A stretch of 64,000 nt of DNA from Aminobacter sp039907765 (lineage in GTDB: Bacteria; Pseudomonadota; Alphaproteobacteria; Rhizobiales; Rhizobiaceae), in contig NZ_JARDJI010000003.1 of assembly GCF_039907765.1 (NCBI RefSeq), positions 1 through 64,000 on the forward strand, in the 5' to 3' direction. The notes beneath the pieces were generated by a model. It was not told where the DNA came from, did not search any database, and saw only the letters and a list, made by a program, of their open reading frames with translations. A program made the position numbers and the translations under genes. Shown in pieces: positions 43,966 to 51,908 of the stretch; the stretch's first letter is position 1; every line of letters starts with the position of its first letter.

Positions 43966-44556
43966 TCACCCGACCTGTTTCACATGCAGCGATCCGGCCG
44001 CAAGCGGCTTGATCAGCGATTGTGCGGGTATCGTCGGATCGAGCCAGTCAGCCCAGGCATGGCGTTCCAGGATCACGATCTGGCGGTCGTGGTAGGGCGT
44101 GATGTCCGGACCGGGTTCCATGGTCAGCATGGTGAAGGCCTCGCCGACGTCGTCAGTCTGGCGCCAGATGCCGGCGATGCAGAAGATGGGCGCGTCGGCC
44201 TTCGTGAACAGCCACTTGTCCTTGCGCTTCTTCTTGGGATCCGTGGGGTCGGTGAACTCGTAGAACCCGTCAGCGACGATCAGGCAGCGGTTGGACGCGA
44301 ACTCCCGGCCCTCGCTCCTGAAGTTGTAGACGGGCCGCTTGTTGGCGCCGGGCCAGCTCCAGCGCCGCTGCACAAGATCACCTTCACCGCGTTCGCCTTC
44401 GACCGTCCGGATGATCGGGCCGATATCGGTGATCTTGACGTCGTCGCGCGCCTCGAGGTTTGACCGGCCTTCGGAGAAACGGATCCTGATCTTGAGATCG
44501 GCGAAATCCTCGACGATCGAGGCCACGTCAACATGTAGGCGGTAGTCGTTGCACAT
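43966..44556 (-). CDS. SRAP (HMCES/YedK) DNA-abasic-site protein
   Basis: A 196-residue SOS-response-associated peptidase-family protein. The start MCNDYRLHVDV places Cys2 to form the thiazolidine crosslink to abasic sites; VYNFRSEGREFASNRCLIVA and DGFYEFTD hold the substrate-binding and Glu region, and ITPYHDRQIVIL the conserved His. The ATG at 44556 gives Cys2, which decides the start against a longer frame. It diverges from a second SRAP gene across a LexA box. Confidence 0.88.
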   Translation of the reverse strand: MCNDYRLHVDVASIVEDFADLKIRIRFSEGRSNLEARDDVKITDIGPIIRTVEGERGEGDLVQRRWSWPGANKRPVYNFRSEGREFASNRCLIVADGFYEFTDPTDPKKKRKDKWLFTKADAPIFCIAGIWRQTDDVGEAFTMLTMEPGPDITPYHDRQIVILERHAWADWLDPTIPAQSLIKPLAAGSLHVKQVG

Positions 44557-44591
44557 CGTCCGAGACCTCCATTCCATTGCGCTCTTTGCTT

Positions 44592-44606
44592 GTTCTTGTT
44601 ATGTTC
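44592..44606. promoter_or_regulatory. LexA (SOS) box between divergent SRAP genes
   Basis: GTTC-TTGTTAT-GTTC is an exact alphaproteobacterial LexA site. It is 35 bp from the minus-strand start and 8 bp from the plus-strand start, so one LexA dimer could control both. Confidence 0.8.
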
Positions 44607-44614
44607 CCATCGCC

Positions 44615-45118
44615 ATGCACGCAAGCATTTTTGACTCGGAAGCCTCGATCGGCCAACGGCGTGTCGTCATTCGCCGCAGCGGCAACGACATCGAGATGGT
44701 CGAGTTGCCCTGGGGCCTTCAGCCCGAGCACCCGGGTGGCCGTCCGTTCACGGTGATCCGCGCCGAGGGGCGGACCTTTCCCACTCATCGCTGCCTCGTG
44801 CCAGCGTCCGAATTCCGCCATCGCAGCCACGGCAAGTATTACGGCTTCTCGCTCTCCGACGGCGACTGGTTCTATTTCGCGGGAATCTGGCGGCCGGCTA
44901 CATGGGATTGGCCGGAGGCCTACGCCATCCTCACTATCGAAGCGAACGCGGATGTCGCACCATTCCACGATCGGCAGATGGCGGTCCTGCGCCGTGATCA
45001 ACGGATGGCTTGGCTGGACAGAACCGCCCGCGAAGACGATGTGCTCCGGCCACTGCCGCCTGGAAGTCTCAAGGTGCGGCCTTGGAATTCGGCGCGCCAG
45101 ACCGAATTCGCCCTCTGA
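44615..45118 (+). CDS. SRAP-family paralogue lacking Cys2
   Basis: A 167-residue protein with the SRAP core: FTVIRAEGRTFPTHRCLVPA, then SEFRHRS (Glu region), WFYFAGIWRP and VAPFHDRQMAVL (conserved His). It begins MHASIFDSEASIG, so the crosslinking Cys2 is absent and the N-terminal strand differs. The nearest in-frame start upstream (44549) gives no MC either. It may bind abasic or modified DNA without crosslinking, or do another job. Shares the LexA-box intergenic region with the intact SRAP gene. Confidence 0.8.
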   Translation: MHASIFDSEASIGQRRVVIRRSGNDIEMVELPWGLQPEHPGGRPFTVIRAEGRTFPTHRCLVPASEFRHRSHGKYYGFSLSDGDWFYFAGIWRPATWDWPEAYAILTIEANADVAPFHDRQMAVLRRDQRMAWLDRTAREDDVLRPLPPGSLKVRPWNSARQTEFAL

Positions 45119-45132
45119 AACCAGCTGCGGCG

Positions 45133-45236
45133 CATTTGCGGTTCTCCGGTTTCACAATTCTGCGTCTTTGGGACACAACGCCTTTACGCTTCTGCGCCTT
45201 TCCGTCCTTGCGCTTCCCCGCCTTTCCGCCTTTGCG
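45133..45236. repeat. phased degenerate octamer array
   Basis: Thirteen consecutive 8-bp units stay in register, most ending in CG: CATTTGCG, GTTCTCCG, ATTCTGCG, CCTTTACG, CTTCTGCG, CCTTTCCG, TCCTTGCG, CTTCCCCG, CCTTTCCG, CCTTTGCG. The last seven (45181-45236) are closest to YYTTYNCG. It is followed by two GC hairpins (45256-45274 and 45308-45325) before the ardC leader. Confidence 0.55.
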
Positions 45237-45364
45237 GATTCGGGATTGCGTATTCGGGGGAAAGGCCTTCCCCCTGGTCGGCACTGCGTTGCCGACACAC
45301 CCCCTTCTGCGGGGGTTCCCCCGCAACGCCCCCCTAGAGTGAGAGTGCGGCCCGGTTTTGCCGT

Positions 45365-45404
45365 GACGGGTTGAGAGCTGGGAGAGAGGCTCCCGGCGCC
45401 CGTC
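45365..45404 (+). promoter_or_regulatory. structured leader, copy 1 (ardC)
   Basis: The outer stem GACGGG (45365-45370) / CCCGTC (45399-45404) encloses an inner stem GGGAG / CTCCC with an AGAGG loop. CGCGGAGA directly after it serves as ribosome-binding site, 8 bp before the ATG at 45418. Related copies stand at 47150 and 47906. Confidence 0.65.
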
Positions 45405-45417
45405 GCGGAGAACCGCG

Positions 45418-46380
45418 ATGCACAGACATGATCGCCAAGCGCGCGCCGGCGCCGACCGGGGAAACCTTTATGACGAGATCACCGGCAAGATCATCGCCGA
45501 GCTCGAGGCCGGGCGTTTTCCCTGGGTGCAGCCGTGGGGCAGTTCGGCGGCCAAGGCACCGCTCGGCCTGCCGAGGAATGCCAGCACCGGCCGCGCCTAT
45601 GGCGGCATCAACATCTTGATCCTGTGGGACGCAGTCGTACAGCACGGCTTCCCCGGTCAGGGTTGGCTCACCTTCCGCCAGGCGCTCTCGCTCGGCGGCC
45701 ATGTCCGGAAGGGCGAGCGCGGCACAGCGATCGTCTATGCCGACCGCTTCGTCCCCGAGGACGAAAAGCAGCGGGCCTTCGAGGCCGACGCGGAGGCGCA
45801 GGCCATCCCCTTCCTCAAGCGCTTCACCGTGTTCAACACGGCGCAGTGCGAGGACCTGCCGGAAGACATCGCCACCGAGGTGCCGCCACCACCGCCGGGC
45901 ATGATCGAGCCGCGTGTTGATGCTCTCATCAAGGCGACCGGTATCGACTTCCGGATCGGCGGCGACCGCGCCTTCTATGTTCCCGCCAACGACTATGTGG
46001 TGGTGCCGCCGCCGCAAGCCTACTATGAGCCGATCGACTGGCACCGCACGGCGCTGCACGAGCTCGGCCACGCCACCGGCCATGCCTCGCGGCTCAACCG
46101 CACATTCGGCCAGCGTTTCGGCTCGAAGGCCTATGCTTTCGAGGAACTCGTGGCCGAGTTGAATGCCGCCTTCTGCTGCGCGGCGCTGGGCATCGTCCCG
46201 ACCGTGCGCCACGCGGACTATCTCGCCTCCTGGCTCGAGGTCTTGCGCGAGGACAACCGCGCCGTCGTCCGGGCGGCGAGCCAGGCGAGCAAGGCGGCCG
46301 ACTGGCTGCTCGCCTTCCTGCCGGAAACCGAGGTAACGCCCGACGCGGCCGCGACCGAGATCGACAGGAGGGCGGCATGA
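45418..46380 (+). CDS. ardC: ArdC-like antirestriction protein (zincin)
   Basis: A 320-residue protein. The N-terminal ssDNA-binding domain shows YDEITGKIIAELEAGRFPWV and GRAYGGINILILWDA; the C-terminal metallopeptidase domain has WHRTALHELGHATGHASRLN with the zinc motif HELGH, and YAFEELVAELNAAF supplying the third ligand region. ArdC proteins shield incoming plasmid DNA from host restriction during conjugation. It heads a gene run with 4-bp overlaps and a structured leader. ATG at 45418 directly follows that leader. Confidence 0.88.
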   Translation: MHRHDRQARAGADRGNLYDEITGKIIAELEAGRFPWVQPWGSSAAKAPLGLPRNASTGRAYGGINILILWDAVVQHGFPGQGWLTFRQALSLGGHVRKGERGTAIVYADRFVPEDEKQRAFEADAEAQAIPFLKRFTVFNTAQCEDLPEDIATEVPPPPPGMIEPRVDALIKATGIDFRIGGDRAFYVPANDYVVVPPPQAYYEPIDWHRTALHELGHATGHASRLNRTFGQRFGSKAYAFEELVAELNAAFCCAALGIVPTVRHADYLASWLEVLREDNRAVVRAASQASKAADWLLAFLPETEVTPDAAATEIDRRAA

Positions 46381-46748
46381 TCCTCCTCACCGACGAATTG
46401 CGCGAGCGCCTGCTCGCCAACGGACGCGATCCCGGTGCCGATCATGTGCCGGTGGTCAAGTTCTTCAATCCGCTCGGAGCGGGCGTCTGGCTCGCGGCCG
46501 AGCTTCATCCGGATGGCGACATCCTCTACGGCCTCGCCGATCTTGGCTTTCCCGAGATCGGCAGCTTCTCGCTCGAGGAGCTGGCTTCGGTGCGGTTGCC
46601 GTTCGATATGGGGATCGAGCGCGACATCCTGTTCGCGACCGACCTGCCGTTGTCGGTCTGGGCGGAGGCGGCCGGTCAGGCGGGCAGTATCCGGGCAGCC
46701 GAGCGCATCGTCGCCTCCATCGCCCATACGCGGCGCGGGGGCTCATGA
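46377..46748 (+). CDS. DUF2958 protein
   Basis: A 123-residue protein, MILLTDELRERLLANGRDPG with VVKFFNPLGAGVWLAAELHP and LYGLADLGFPEIGSFSLEEL. This is the DUF2958 pattern common next to ardC on alphaproteobacterial plasmids and ICEs. Function unknown. It overlaps ardC and the next gene by 4 bp (ATGA), so all three are translationally coupled. Confidence 0.82.
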   Translation: MILLTDELRERLLANGRDPGADHVPVVKFFNPLGAGVWLAAELHPDGDILYGLADLGFPEIGSFSLEELASVRLPFDMGIERDILFATDLPLSVWAEAAGQAGSIRAAERIVASIAHTRRGGS

Positions 46749-47089
46749 TGCTGACGAGTGCGCTACTCCACGCCCAGCTCGAGCGCATGGAGGCGGGTCT
46801 TGCCGAGACCCGCCGCACGCTCGTCGCGGTCGAGCGCAAGCTCGAAATCCGGGCCGAGGCGGAAACGATCCGCCGCCGTCCCAAGGCCCGGTACTGCCAT
46901 CGCCGCATGTCGCGCTGGACCGGCGCCGACGAGGCCGAATACCGGCGCGTACTGGATGCGATGCTGTCGGTCACCGGCCCGGAGCTCGACCGGCTCAGGC
47001 GACGGGCCGATCGGCAGGACGCCGCGATCGAGGCCCTGCGCCGCAAATACCGGGTCAATGAGGAGCGCCCGCTCTTCTCCGTCCGGTAG
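46745..47089 (+). CDS. small coiled-coil protein, unknown
   Basis: A 114-residue, Arg- and Glu-rich protein predicted to be helical (LHAQLERMEAGLAETRRTLV; GPELDRLRRRADRQDAAIEA). Heptad-like spacing of Leu and Ala suggests a coiled coil at both ends. No family recognised. It overlaps the DUF2958 stop by 4 bp and is followed by a strong terminator. Confidence 0.65.
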   Translation: MMLTSALLHAQLERMEAGLAETRRTLVAVERKLEIRAEAETIRRRPKARYCHRRMSRWTGADEAEYRRVLDAMLSVTGPELDRLRRRADRQDAAIEALRRKYRVNEERPLFSVR

Positions 47090-47115
47090 CACCGCGCCGC
47101 CGCCAAGCGGCGACA

Positions 47116-47143
47116 GCCGCCCCTCGCCAGAGGGGCGGCCTTT
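47116..47143 (+). terminator. rho-independent terminator
   Basis: A perfect 10-bp stem GCCGCCCCTC / GAGGGGCGGC with loop GCCA, followed by CTTTC. It ends the ardC transcript just before the next structured leader. Confidence 0.7.
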
Positions 47144-47149
47144 CGCCGT

Positions 47150-47187
47150 GACGATTCGTGAGGTCGGGAAAGCTCCGGCCGGTCGTC
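47150..47187 (+). promoter_or_regulatory. structured leader, copy 3
   Basis: The outer stem is GACGA (47150-47154) / TCGTC (47183-47187), a compensated change from GACGG/CCGTC in copies 1 and 2. The inner stem is CGGG / TCCG. GCGGAGA follows as ribosome-binding site, 7 bp before the ATG at 47201. Confidence 0.6.
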
Positions 47188-47200
47188 GCGGAGATCCATC

Positions 47201-47608
47201 ATGACCCGTCCTTCCCCGACCAGCTTCAACTACAGACCCTATATCGACTCCGCGCTCCGGACGCCCGGCGGCCATCTCAGCATCGGCCGCGGCGGCTTCA
47301 CGCTCCATTATGGTGAGGGCGCGCGGCTCTCGGACTACGAGCTCCAGACGGTCAAGGCCGAATGCATCGCCGCCGGGCTGCCGGTCATCGACAGCCTCGC
47401 CGTGCCCTTCGATGCCGCGCTCCATCTCGCGGTTGCCGGCCCGATGATCGCGGTCGGCCGTGATCCCGATCCGGCACCCTGGCATGCGCTGTCCTTCGCT
47501 TCTGTCAGCGCGGTCGCCGCCGCCTACGCGGCGGCCGGCGCCGAGGTCTGGAACCTGCCGGAGATCGCCACGCCTTCCGGGCCGGCCACCGCGGGGAGGG
47601 CGCCATGA
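47201..47608 (+). CDS. hypothetical ICE protein
   Basis: A 135-residue protein beginning with FNYRPYIDSALRTPGGHLSI and containing GGFTLHYGEGARLSDYELQT and ECIAAGLPVIDSLAVPFDAA. No domain recognised; the even mix of strands and helices suggests a small globular fold. Preceded by structured leader copy 3. Overlaps the next gene by 4 bp. Confidence 0.6.
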   Translation: MTRPSPTSFNYRPYIDSALRTPGGHLSIGRGGFTLHYGEGARLSDYELQTVKAECIAAGLPVIDSLAVPFDAALHLAVAGPMIAVGRDPDPAPWHALSFASVSAVAAAYAAAGAEVWNLPEIATPSGPATAGRAP

Positions 47609-47802
47609 GCCGGCCGATGCTTTCGCTCTACACCACGATGCGGGAGTTCGAAGCCCTGCACGAGCGCTATGACCGCACCCGCGGCACCAGCCGGACGGTC
47701 ACGGTCGAGCGCGAGGCGCTGATCCACCTCCTCATGGATCATGCCCGCCTGGTCGAGGCGCTCCGCCAGGCGGGACAGGTCCGGATCGAGGACGGCGACT
47801 GA
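47605..47802 (+). CDS. hypothetical small ICE protein
   Basis: A 65-residue helical protein (MREFEALHERYDRTRGTSRT, EREALIHLLMDHARLVEALR). No family recognised. It is coupled to the gene before it by ATGA overlap and ends 160 bp before the ParB-type gene. Confidence 0.55.
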   Translation: MSRPMLSLYTTMREFEALHERYDRTRGTSRTVTVEREALIHLLMDHARLVEALRQAGQVRIEDGD

Positions 47803-47905
47803 CGTCCATGTGCCCGGTCCGCGCCGCCCTCGGCCTGGCCATCGCAACCGCCGCGCGCCAGTGGGGTGTCGGCCCGCGAGAGGGAGAGGGGGGACGGGAT
47901 TTCGC

Positions 47906-47946
47906 GACGGGTTGGAGGTCGGGAGAGAGGCTCCCGGCCGCCCGTC
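47906..47946 (+). promoter_or_regulatory. structured leader, copy 2 (parB-like gene)
   Basis: The outer stem is GACGGG (47906-47911) / CCCGTC (47941-47946); the inner stem is GGGAG (47921-47925) / CTCCC (47931-47935). GCGGAGA follows as ribosome-binding site, 8 bp before the ATG at 47962. Confidence 0.65.
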
Positions 47947-47961
47947 GCGGAGACTATCTCG

Positions 47962-50094
47962 ATGGCAAACGCCAAGCAGAAGATCACCCTCAACGCCTCG
48001 CGCGACATCCCCTTCAACAAGCTGGTGCTGAGCCAGGCCAATGTCCGGCGCATCAAGAACGGGCAATCGATCGAGGACCTCGCGGCCTCGATCACGCGGC
48101 GCGGCCTCTTGCAGAGCCTCAACGTCCGGCCCGTGCTCGACGGCGAAGGCAAAGAGACCGGCATGTTCGAGGTGCCTGCCGGCGGCCGGCGCTTCAAGGC
48201 GCTCGAACTGCTCGTCAAGCAGAAGCGCATGGCCAAGGCCGAACCCGTGCCTTGCGTGGTTACCGACGCCAATAGCGTCGTGCCGATCGAGGAAGATTCA
48301 CTCGCTGAGAATTTCCAGCGGGAGGACCTGCATCCTCTCGATCAGTTCCGCGCCTTCCAGACCCTTCACGACCAGGGGGCGAGCCATGAAGACATCGCCG
48401 CCCGCTTCTTCGTCACCGCCACCTTCGTGCAGCAGCGCCTGCGGCTCGCCAGGGTCTCGCCAAGGCTGCTCGAGACCTACGAGCAGGACAGCATGAAGCT
48501 CGATCAGCTCATGGCTTTCACGGTCAGCGACGACCACGCGCGCCAGGAGCAGGTCTGGGAAACGCTGCAGAACTCCTGGTCGCAGGAGCCGCAGCAGATC
48601 AGGCGCATGCTGACCGAGACCACGGTGCGGGCCACTGACCGCCGGGCGCGGTTCGTCGGTGTCGACGCCTATGTCGCCGCCGGCGGTATTGTGCTGCGCG
48701 ACCTGTTCGAGGCCGACAATGGCGGCTGGCTGCAGGATCCGGCGCTGCTCGACCGCCTGGCCGGAGAGAAGCTCAAGGAAGCAGCCGACGCGATCGCGGC
48801 CGAGGCCTGGAAGTGGATCGTGGTGGACGTCGATCTGCCCTATGGCCATGCGCAAGGCCTGCGCGAGCTCACCGGCACGCCCGCCGATCTCAACGACGAC
48901 GAGCGCGCCACCCGCGAAGCCCTGCGCAAGGAGTATGACGACCTCGAAGCCGAGTACGCCGAAGCGGACGAACTGCCCGACGAGGTCGACCAGCGCCTCG
49001 GCGAGATCGAGACCGCGCTCGAGGCCTTCGAGAGCCGGCCGATCATCTACGATCCAGCCGAACGCGCCCGCGCCGGCGTTTTTGTCAGCATCGACCGCGA
49101 CGGCGACCTCGTCGTCGATCGAGGCTATGTCCGTCCCGAGGACGAGGCGCCCGAGCCGGTCGACGGCGACGGGACCGAGGGCGATGGCGAGGATGGCGCA
49201 GACCCCGCCGGCGGCGATCCGGCGGTGCGCCGCACCACCATCACCATTGGCGGCCAGTCGGCCGAGCCGGAGGAGGACGACGGCGACGACACCATCAAGC
49301 CGCTGCCGGAGCGTCTCGTCACCGAGCTCACCGCCTACCGCACGCTGGCGCTGCGCAACGCGGTGGCCGTCAACCCGCATGTCGCCATGACGGCGCTGCT
49401 GCACCGGCTCGTCCTCGACGCCTTCGGCCAGCGCTCCTTCACCGGCTGTGTCGAAGCCGCCGTGCGGCAGGTCTATCTGACGGCGCAGCAGGCCGACCTC
49501 AAGGACAGCCCCTCGGCCAAGGCGGTCGACGAACGTCACGAGGCCTGGAAGGCCGACATTCCCTTCGGCGACGACAATGCGCTGTGGGCGTGGCTGGACA
49601 CGCTCGACGAGGCCAGCCGGCTGGCGCTGCTCGCCCATTGCGTCAGCTATGGCATCAATGCCCTGTTCGAACGGCCCAACCCCTATGGCGGCAATGGCGT
49701 CAGCCAGGCCGGTCTCGAGCAGCGCCTGCGCGAGGCCGACCGGCTGGCCCATGCCACCGGGCTCGACCTGGTCGATGTCGGCTGGCGCCCGACCGTCGAC
49801 AACTATCTCGGCCGGGTGACCAAGGCCCGCATCCTCGAGGCGGTCCGCGAGGGCGCCGGCGAACAGGCGGCGCAGCTCATCGACCACCTCAAGAAGCCCG
49901 AAATGGCCAAGGAGGCCGAGCGCCTCCTGGCTGACAGCGGCTGGCTGCCCGAACCGCTGCGGCTGATCGACGGTGAGGCGCCCGCGCCCGCCGGGGACGA
50001 GGAGCAGGACCTCCCCGCGTTCCTCGCCGGCGACGGCGACGATGCAGAGGCCGAATCCGATGACGGCGCGGTTCAGGCCGTCGCTGCCGAATAG
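47962..50094 (+). CDS. large ParB/RepB-domain protein
   Basis: A 710-residue protein. Residues about 15-130 are the ParB N-terminal CTP-binding/nuclease-like domain: IPFNKLVLSQANVRRIKNGQ, PAGGRRFKALELLVKQKRMA and VPIEEDSLAENFQREDLHPL (the ENxQRxxL box). A helix-turn-helix follows (DIAARFFVTATFVQQRLRLA). The remainder, with a very acidic middle (DGDGTEGDGEDGADPAGGDP), is unlike chromosomal ParB. Such long ParB-like proteins are common on alphaproteobacterial ICEs and plasmids. It may segregate the excised circle or act as a regulator. No ParA lies next to it in this window. Confidence 0.83.
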   Translation: MANAKQKITLNASRDIPFNKLVLSQANVRRIKNGQSIEDLAASITRRGLLQSLNVRPVLDGEGKETGMFEVPAGGRRFKALELLVKQKRMAKAEPVPCVVTDANSVVPIEEDSLAENFQREDLHPLDQFRAFQTLHDQGASHEDIAARFFVTATFVQQRLRLARVSPRLLETYEQDSMKLDQLMAFTVSDDHARQEQVWETLQNSWSQEPQQIRRMLTETTVRATDRRARFVGVDAYVAAGGIVLRDLFEADNGGWLQDPALLDRLAGEKLKEAADAIAAEAWKWIVVDVDLPYGHAQGLRELTGTPADLNDDERATREALRKEYDDLEAEYAEADELPDEVDQRLGEIETALEAFESRPIIYDPAERARAGVFVSIDRDGDLVVDRGYVRPEDEAPEPVDGDGTEGDGEDGADPAGGDPAVRRTTITIGGQSAEPEEDDGDDTIKPLPERLVTELTAYRTLALRNAVAVNPHVAMTALLHRLVLDAFGQRSFTGCVEAAVRQVYLTAQQADLKDSPSAKAVDERHEAWKADIPFGDDNALWAWLDTLDEASRLALLAHCVSYGINALFERPNPYGGNGVSQAGLEQRLREADRLAHATGLDLVDVGWRPTVDNYLGRVTKARILEAVREGAGEQAAQLIDHLKKPEMAKEAERLLADSGWLPEPLRLIDGEAPAPAGDEEQDLPAFLAGDGDDAEAESDDGAVQAVAAE

Positions 50095-50143
50095 CCGCAT
50101 CGGCGGGGCGGCTGCGGTCGCCCCGCTCACCCTTCACCCGCTC

Positions 50144-50174
50144 GGCCCGGCGTCCTGCCGGGCCACTTTGTTTT
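50144..50174 (+). terminator. terminator-like hairpin after the ParB-type gene
   Basis: A perfect 8-bp stem GGCCCGGC / GCCGGGCC with 5-nt loop is followed by ACTTTGTTTT. It lies between the ParB-type stop and the ribosome-binding site of the next gene. Confidence 0.65.
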
Positions 50175-50185
50175 CGGAGACCACC

Positions 50186-50662
50186 ATGTCTGCCCATATC
50201 GTCTATGACACCGCCCCGCTCGGCGCGCTGATCCGCTACTCGGACGGCACGCCGAAACCGCCGGCGCGCTTCGCCAAGAAACTCGCCGCCTGGGAACGGC
50301 GCAACGGCCTCGGACGCCTCGTCCGCAAGGAGCCACCGCGCGAACGGCCGGCCTATTGCGCACCGGCGGCCATCATCCTCAACGAAGGGAGCTTCGCCTC
50401 CGGCAGCGTGATCCTCGTCACCGCGATGCGCGAGCACAGCCTCGACAGCGATCTGCGCTACGAGATCGTAGACCGGCCCACCATCGGCATGTTCCGCGTG
50501 TTGCTGTCCGTCGGCGACAATGTCGAGCTCCTCCATCTCGCCGACAGCCGCGAGGCCGCCGAGCTGTGGCTGGCCAGGACCGGGCACGCCCGGGCTCGCC
50601 TCGAAGAGGTCACCGCCGACGAGGTCGGTGCCGACGTCATCGAAGGACGCGCGGCGGCCTGA
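50186..50662 (+). CDS. hypothetical ICE protein
   Basis: A 158-residue protein, MSAHIVYDTAPLGALIRYSD with KLAAWERRNGLGRLVRKEPP and FRVLLSVGDNVELLHLADSR. No family recognised. Start chosen at the ATG preceded by CGGAGACC. It stands in a row of genes each preceded by a CCCGGC-type hairpin. Confidence 0.65.
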   Translation: MSAHIVYDTAPLGALIRYSDGTPKPPARFAKKLAAWERRNGLGRLVRKEPPRERPAYCAPAAIILNEGSFASGSVILVTAMREHSLDSDLRYEIVDRPTIGMFRVLLSVGDNVELLHLADSREAAELWLARTGHARARLEEVTADEVGADVIEGRAAA

Positions 50663-50700
50663 CCACGCCACCACTTGCGCATCTTCAATCTTCATCAAGA

Positions 50701-50731
50701 CGGCCCGGGCTGCGATAGCGGCGCCGGGCCG
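50701..50731 (+). promoter_or_regulatory. intercistronic GC hairpin
   Basis: Perfect 8-bp arms CGGCCCGG / CCGGGCCG around a 15-nt loop, ending 22 bp before the ATG at 50754. No U run, so not a classical terminator. Confidence 0.45.
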
Positions 50732-50753
50732 CCTGCCTTTCAGGAGCAGCACG

Positions 50754-51404
50754 ATGCCCACCTTCACCATCGAGACCACCTACCACCTGCCCGTCTTCCG
50801 GCACGTCACCTATGCGGCCGATACGCCCGAAGCCGCCTGCCGGCTTGCCATCGAGGACAATGACTGGTCCGGTCAGCGCGAGGACTACGAGTCCTCCGGC
50901 GAAACCTATGTCACCGGCATCTGGGAAGGCGCCGATACGGCCTATCGGGTGCCAGCCATTCCCGTCCCGCCGCATTTCGGGGAGACGGTGCAGCGCCAGG
51001 CTGCGCATTTCGAGGTCCTGCTCGGCCTCCTCAAGATGCTGTTCAGCGACGTCAGCGCCGACCGGCAGACGCCGCCCGAATGGCTGGCCAAGACGGCTTG
51101 GGCAATCGCCCGCGGCGGGGCCATCCTCGACGGCGCGCGCGGTCCCGACGAGCCCGCCGATCTCCCGGCGCCGCCCCATGCCCTGGCCGAGCTGCACGAG
51201 GATCGCGTCCGCGGCCAGGTCGCGTCGATCCTCGAGGCCGACGACAGCTTCGTCGGCCTCACGGTGGACGCGGTGACCGACACGGACATCCATGTCGCCT
51301 GTCTTTCGGTGGCCGCGTCCATCGACCTCGCGGAGGAAGTCGGCGCCGCCGAGTTCCGTGCCGCGCTCGCCGCGTTGCGGCAGGCGCAGCTGCGCCTTGC
51401 GTGA
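50754..51404 (+). CDS. hypothetical ICE protein
   Basis: A 216-residue protein: FTIETTYHLPVFRHVTYAAD, then AACRLAIEDNDWSGQREDYE and VPPHFGETVQRQAAHFEVLL. The N-terminal half looks like a small alpha/beta domain, the C-terminal half is acidic. Not recognised beyond being of the type found on plasmids and ICEs. The ATG at 50754 has CAGGAG before it. Confidence 0.65.
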   Translation: MPTFTIETTYHLPVFRHVTYAADTPEAACRLAIEDNDWSGQREDYESSGETYVTGIWEGADTAYRVPAIPVPPHFGETVQRQAAHFEVLLGLLKMLFSDVSADRQTPPEWLAKTAWAIARGGAILDGARGPDEPADLPAPPHALAELHEDRVRGQVASILEADDSFVGLTVDAVTDTDIHVACLSVAASIDLAEEVGAAEFRAALAALRQAQLRLA

Positions 51405-51450
51405 CGGCGCGCCCTGCCGTCGCGGCATCCCACCTTCCTTTCAACCGAGG

Positions 51451-51473
51451 CCCGGCCATCGCGCCGGGTTTTT
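51451..51473 (+). terminator. rho-independent terminator
   Basis: CCCGGC-catcgc-GCCGGG followed by TTTTT, 18 bp before the ATG at 51492. It is the third CCCGGC-type intercistronic hairpin in this block. Confidence 0.6.
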
Positions 51474-51491
51474 CCATTTCAGGAGGTTTTC

Positions 51492-51908
51492 ATGGCCGAC
51501 TACGTCACGCAGTTCTCATGCACATTCGATGTCGAGAGCGTCGAGAACGTCGCGCGCGCACTCGAGCTCTATCGCCAGGACACCGCTGCGGGCGAACACG
51601 ATACCGTCTTCGCGGACGGGTTCCACCTCGCCAGCGGCGAGGCGGATGCCGACACGGAACAATGCATCCATGCCGATGACTATGGCGAGCCCGAGTGCGT
51701 CATCCGGTTCGTCCGCCTTTGCGCTTCGGCGTTCGGCCTCAGCGGTCGCTGGGGATTTCAGTGGGCCAACACCTGTTCGCGACTGCGCGTCGATGACTTT
51801 GGCGGCAGCGCCGTCGTGCTCGATCTGGCAACCGGCGAGGTCATCGCCTGGATCAACACGCACGAGTGGCTCGCCAACCTTCTCGCTGGAGGGGAAGCCG
51901 ATGTCTGA
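51492..51908 (+). CDS. hypothetical ICE protein
   Basis: A 138-residue acidic protein (VTQFSCTFDVESVENVARAL, SGEADADTEQCIHADDYGEP, GRWGFQWANTCSRLRVDDFG). No family recognised. It has a strong ribosome-binding site (AGGAGG) after a terminator. It overlaps the next gene by 8 bp and so is probably made together with it. Confidence 0.65.
   Translation: MADYVTQFSCTFDVESVENVARALELYRQDTAAGEHDTVFADGFHLASGEADADTEQCIHADDYGEPECVIRFVRLCASAFGLSGRWGFQWANTCSRLRVDDFGGSAVVLDLATGEVIAWINTHEWLANLLAGGEADV

Noticed and set aside
45133..45236. CRISPR array
   Set aside because: Units are 8 bp with no spacers; no cas genes nearby.
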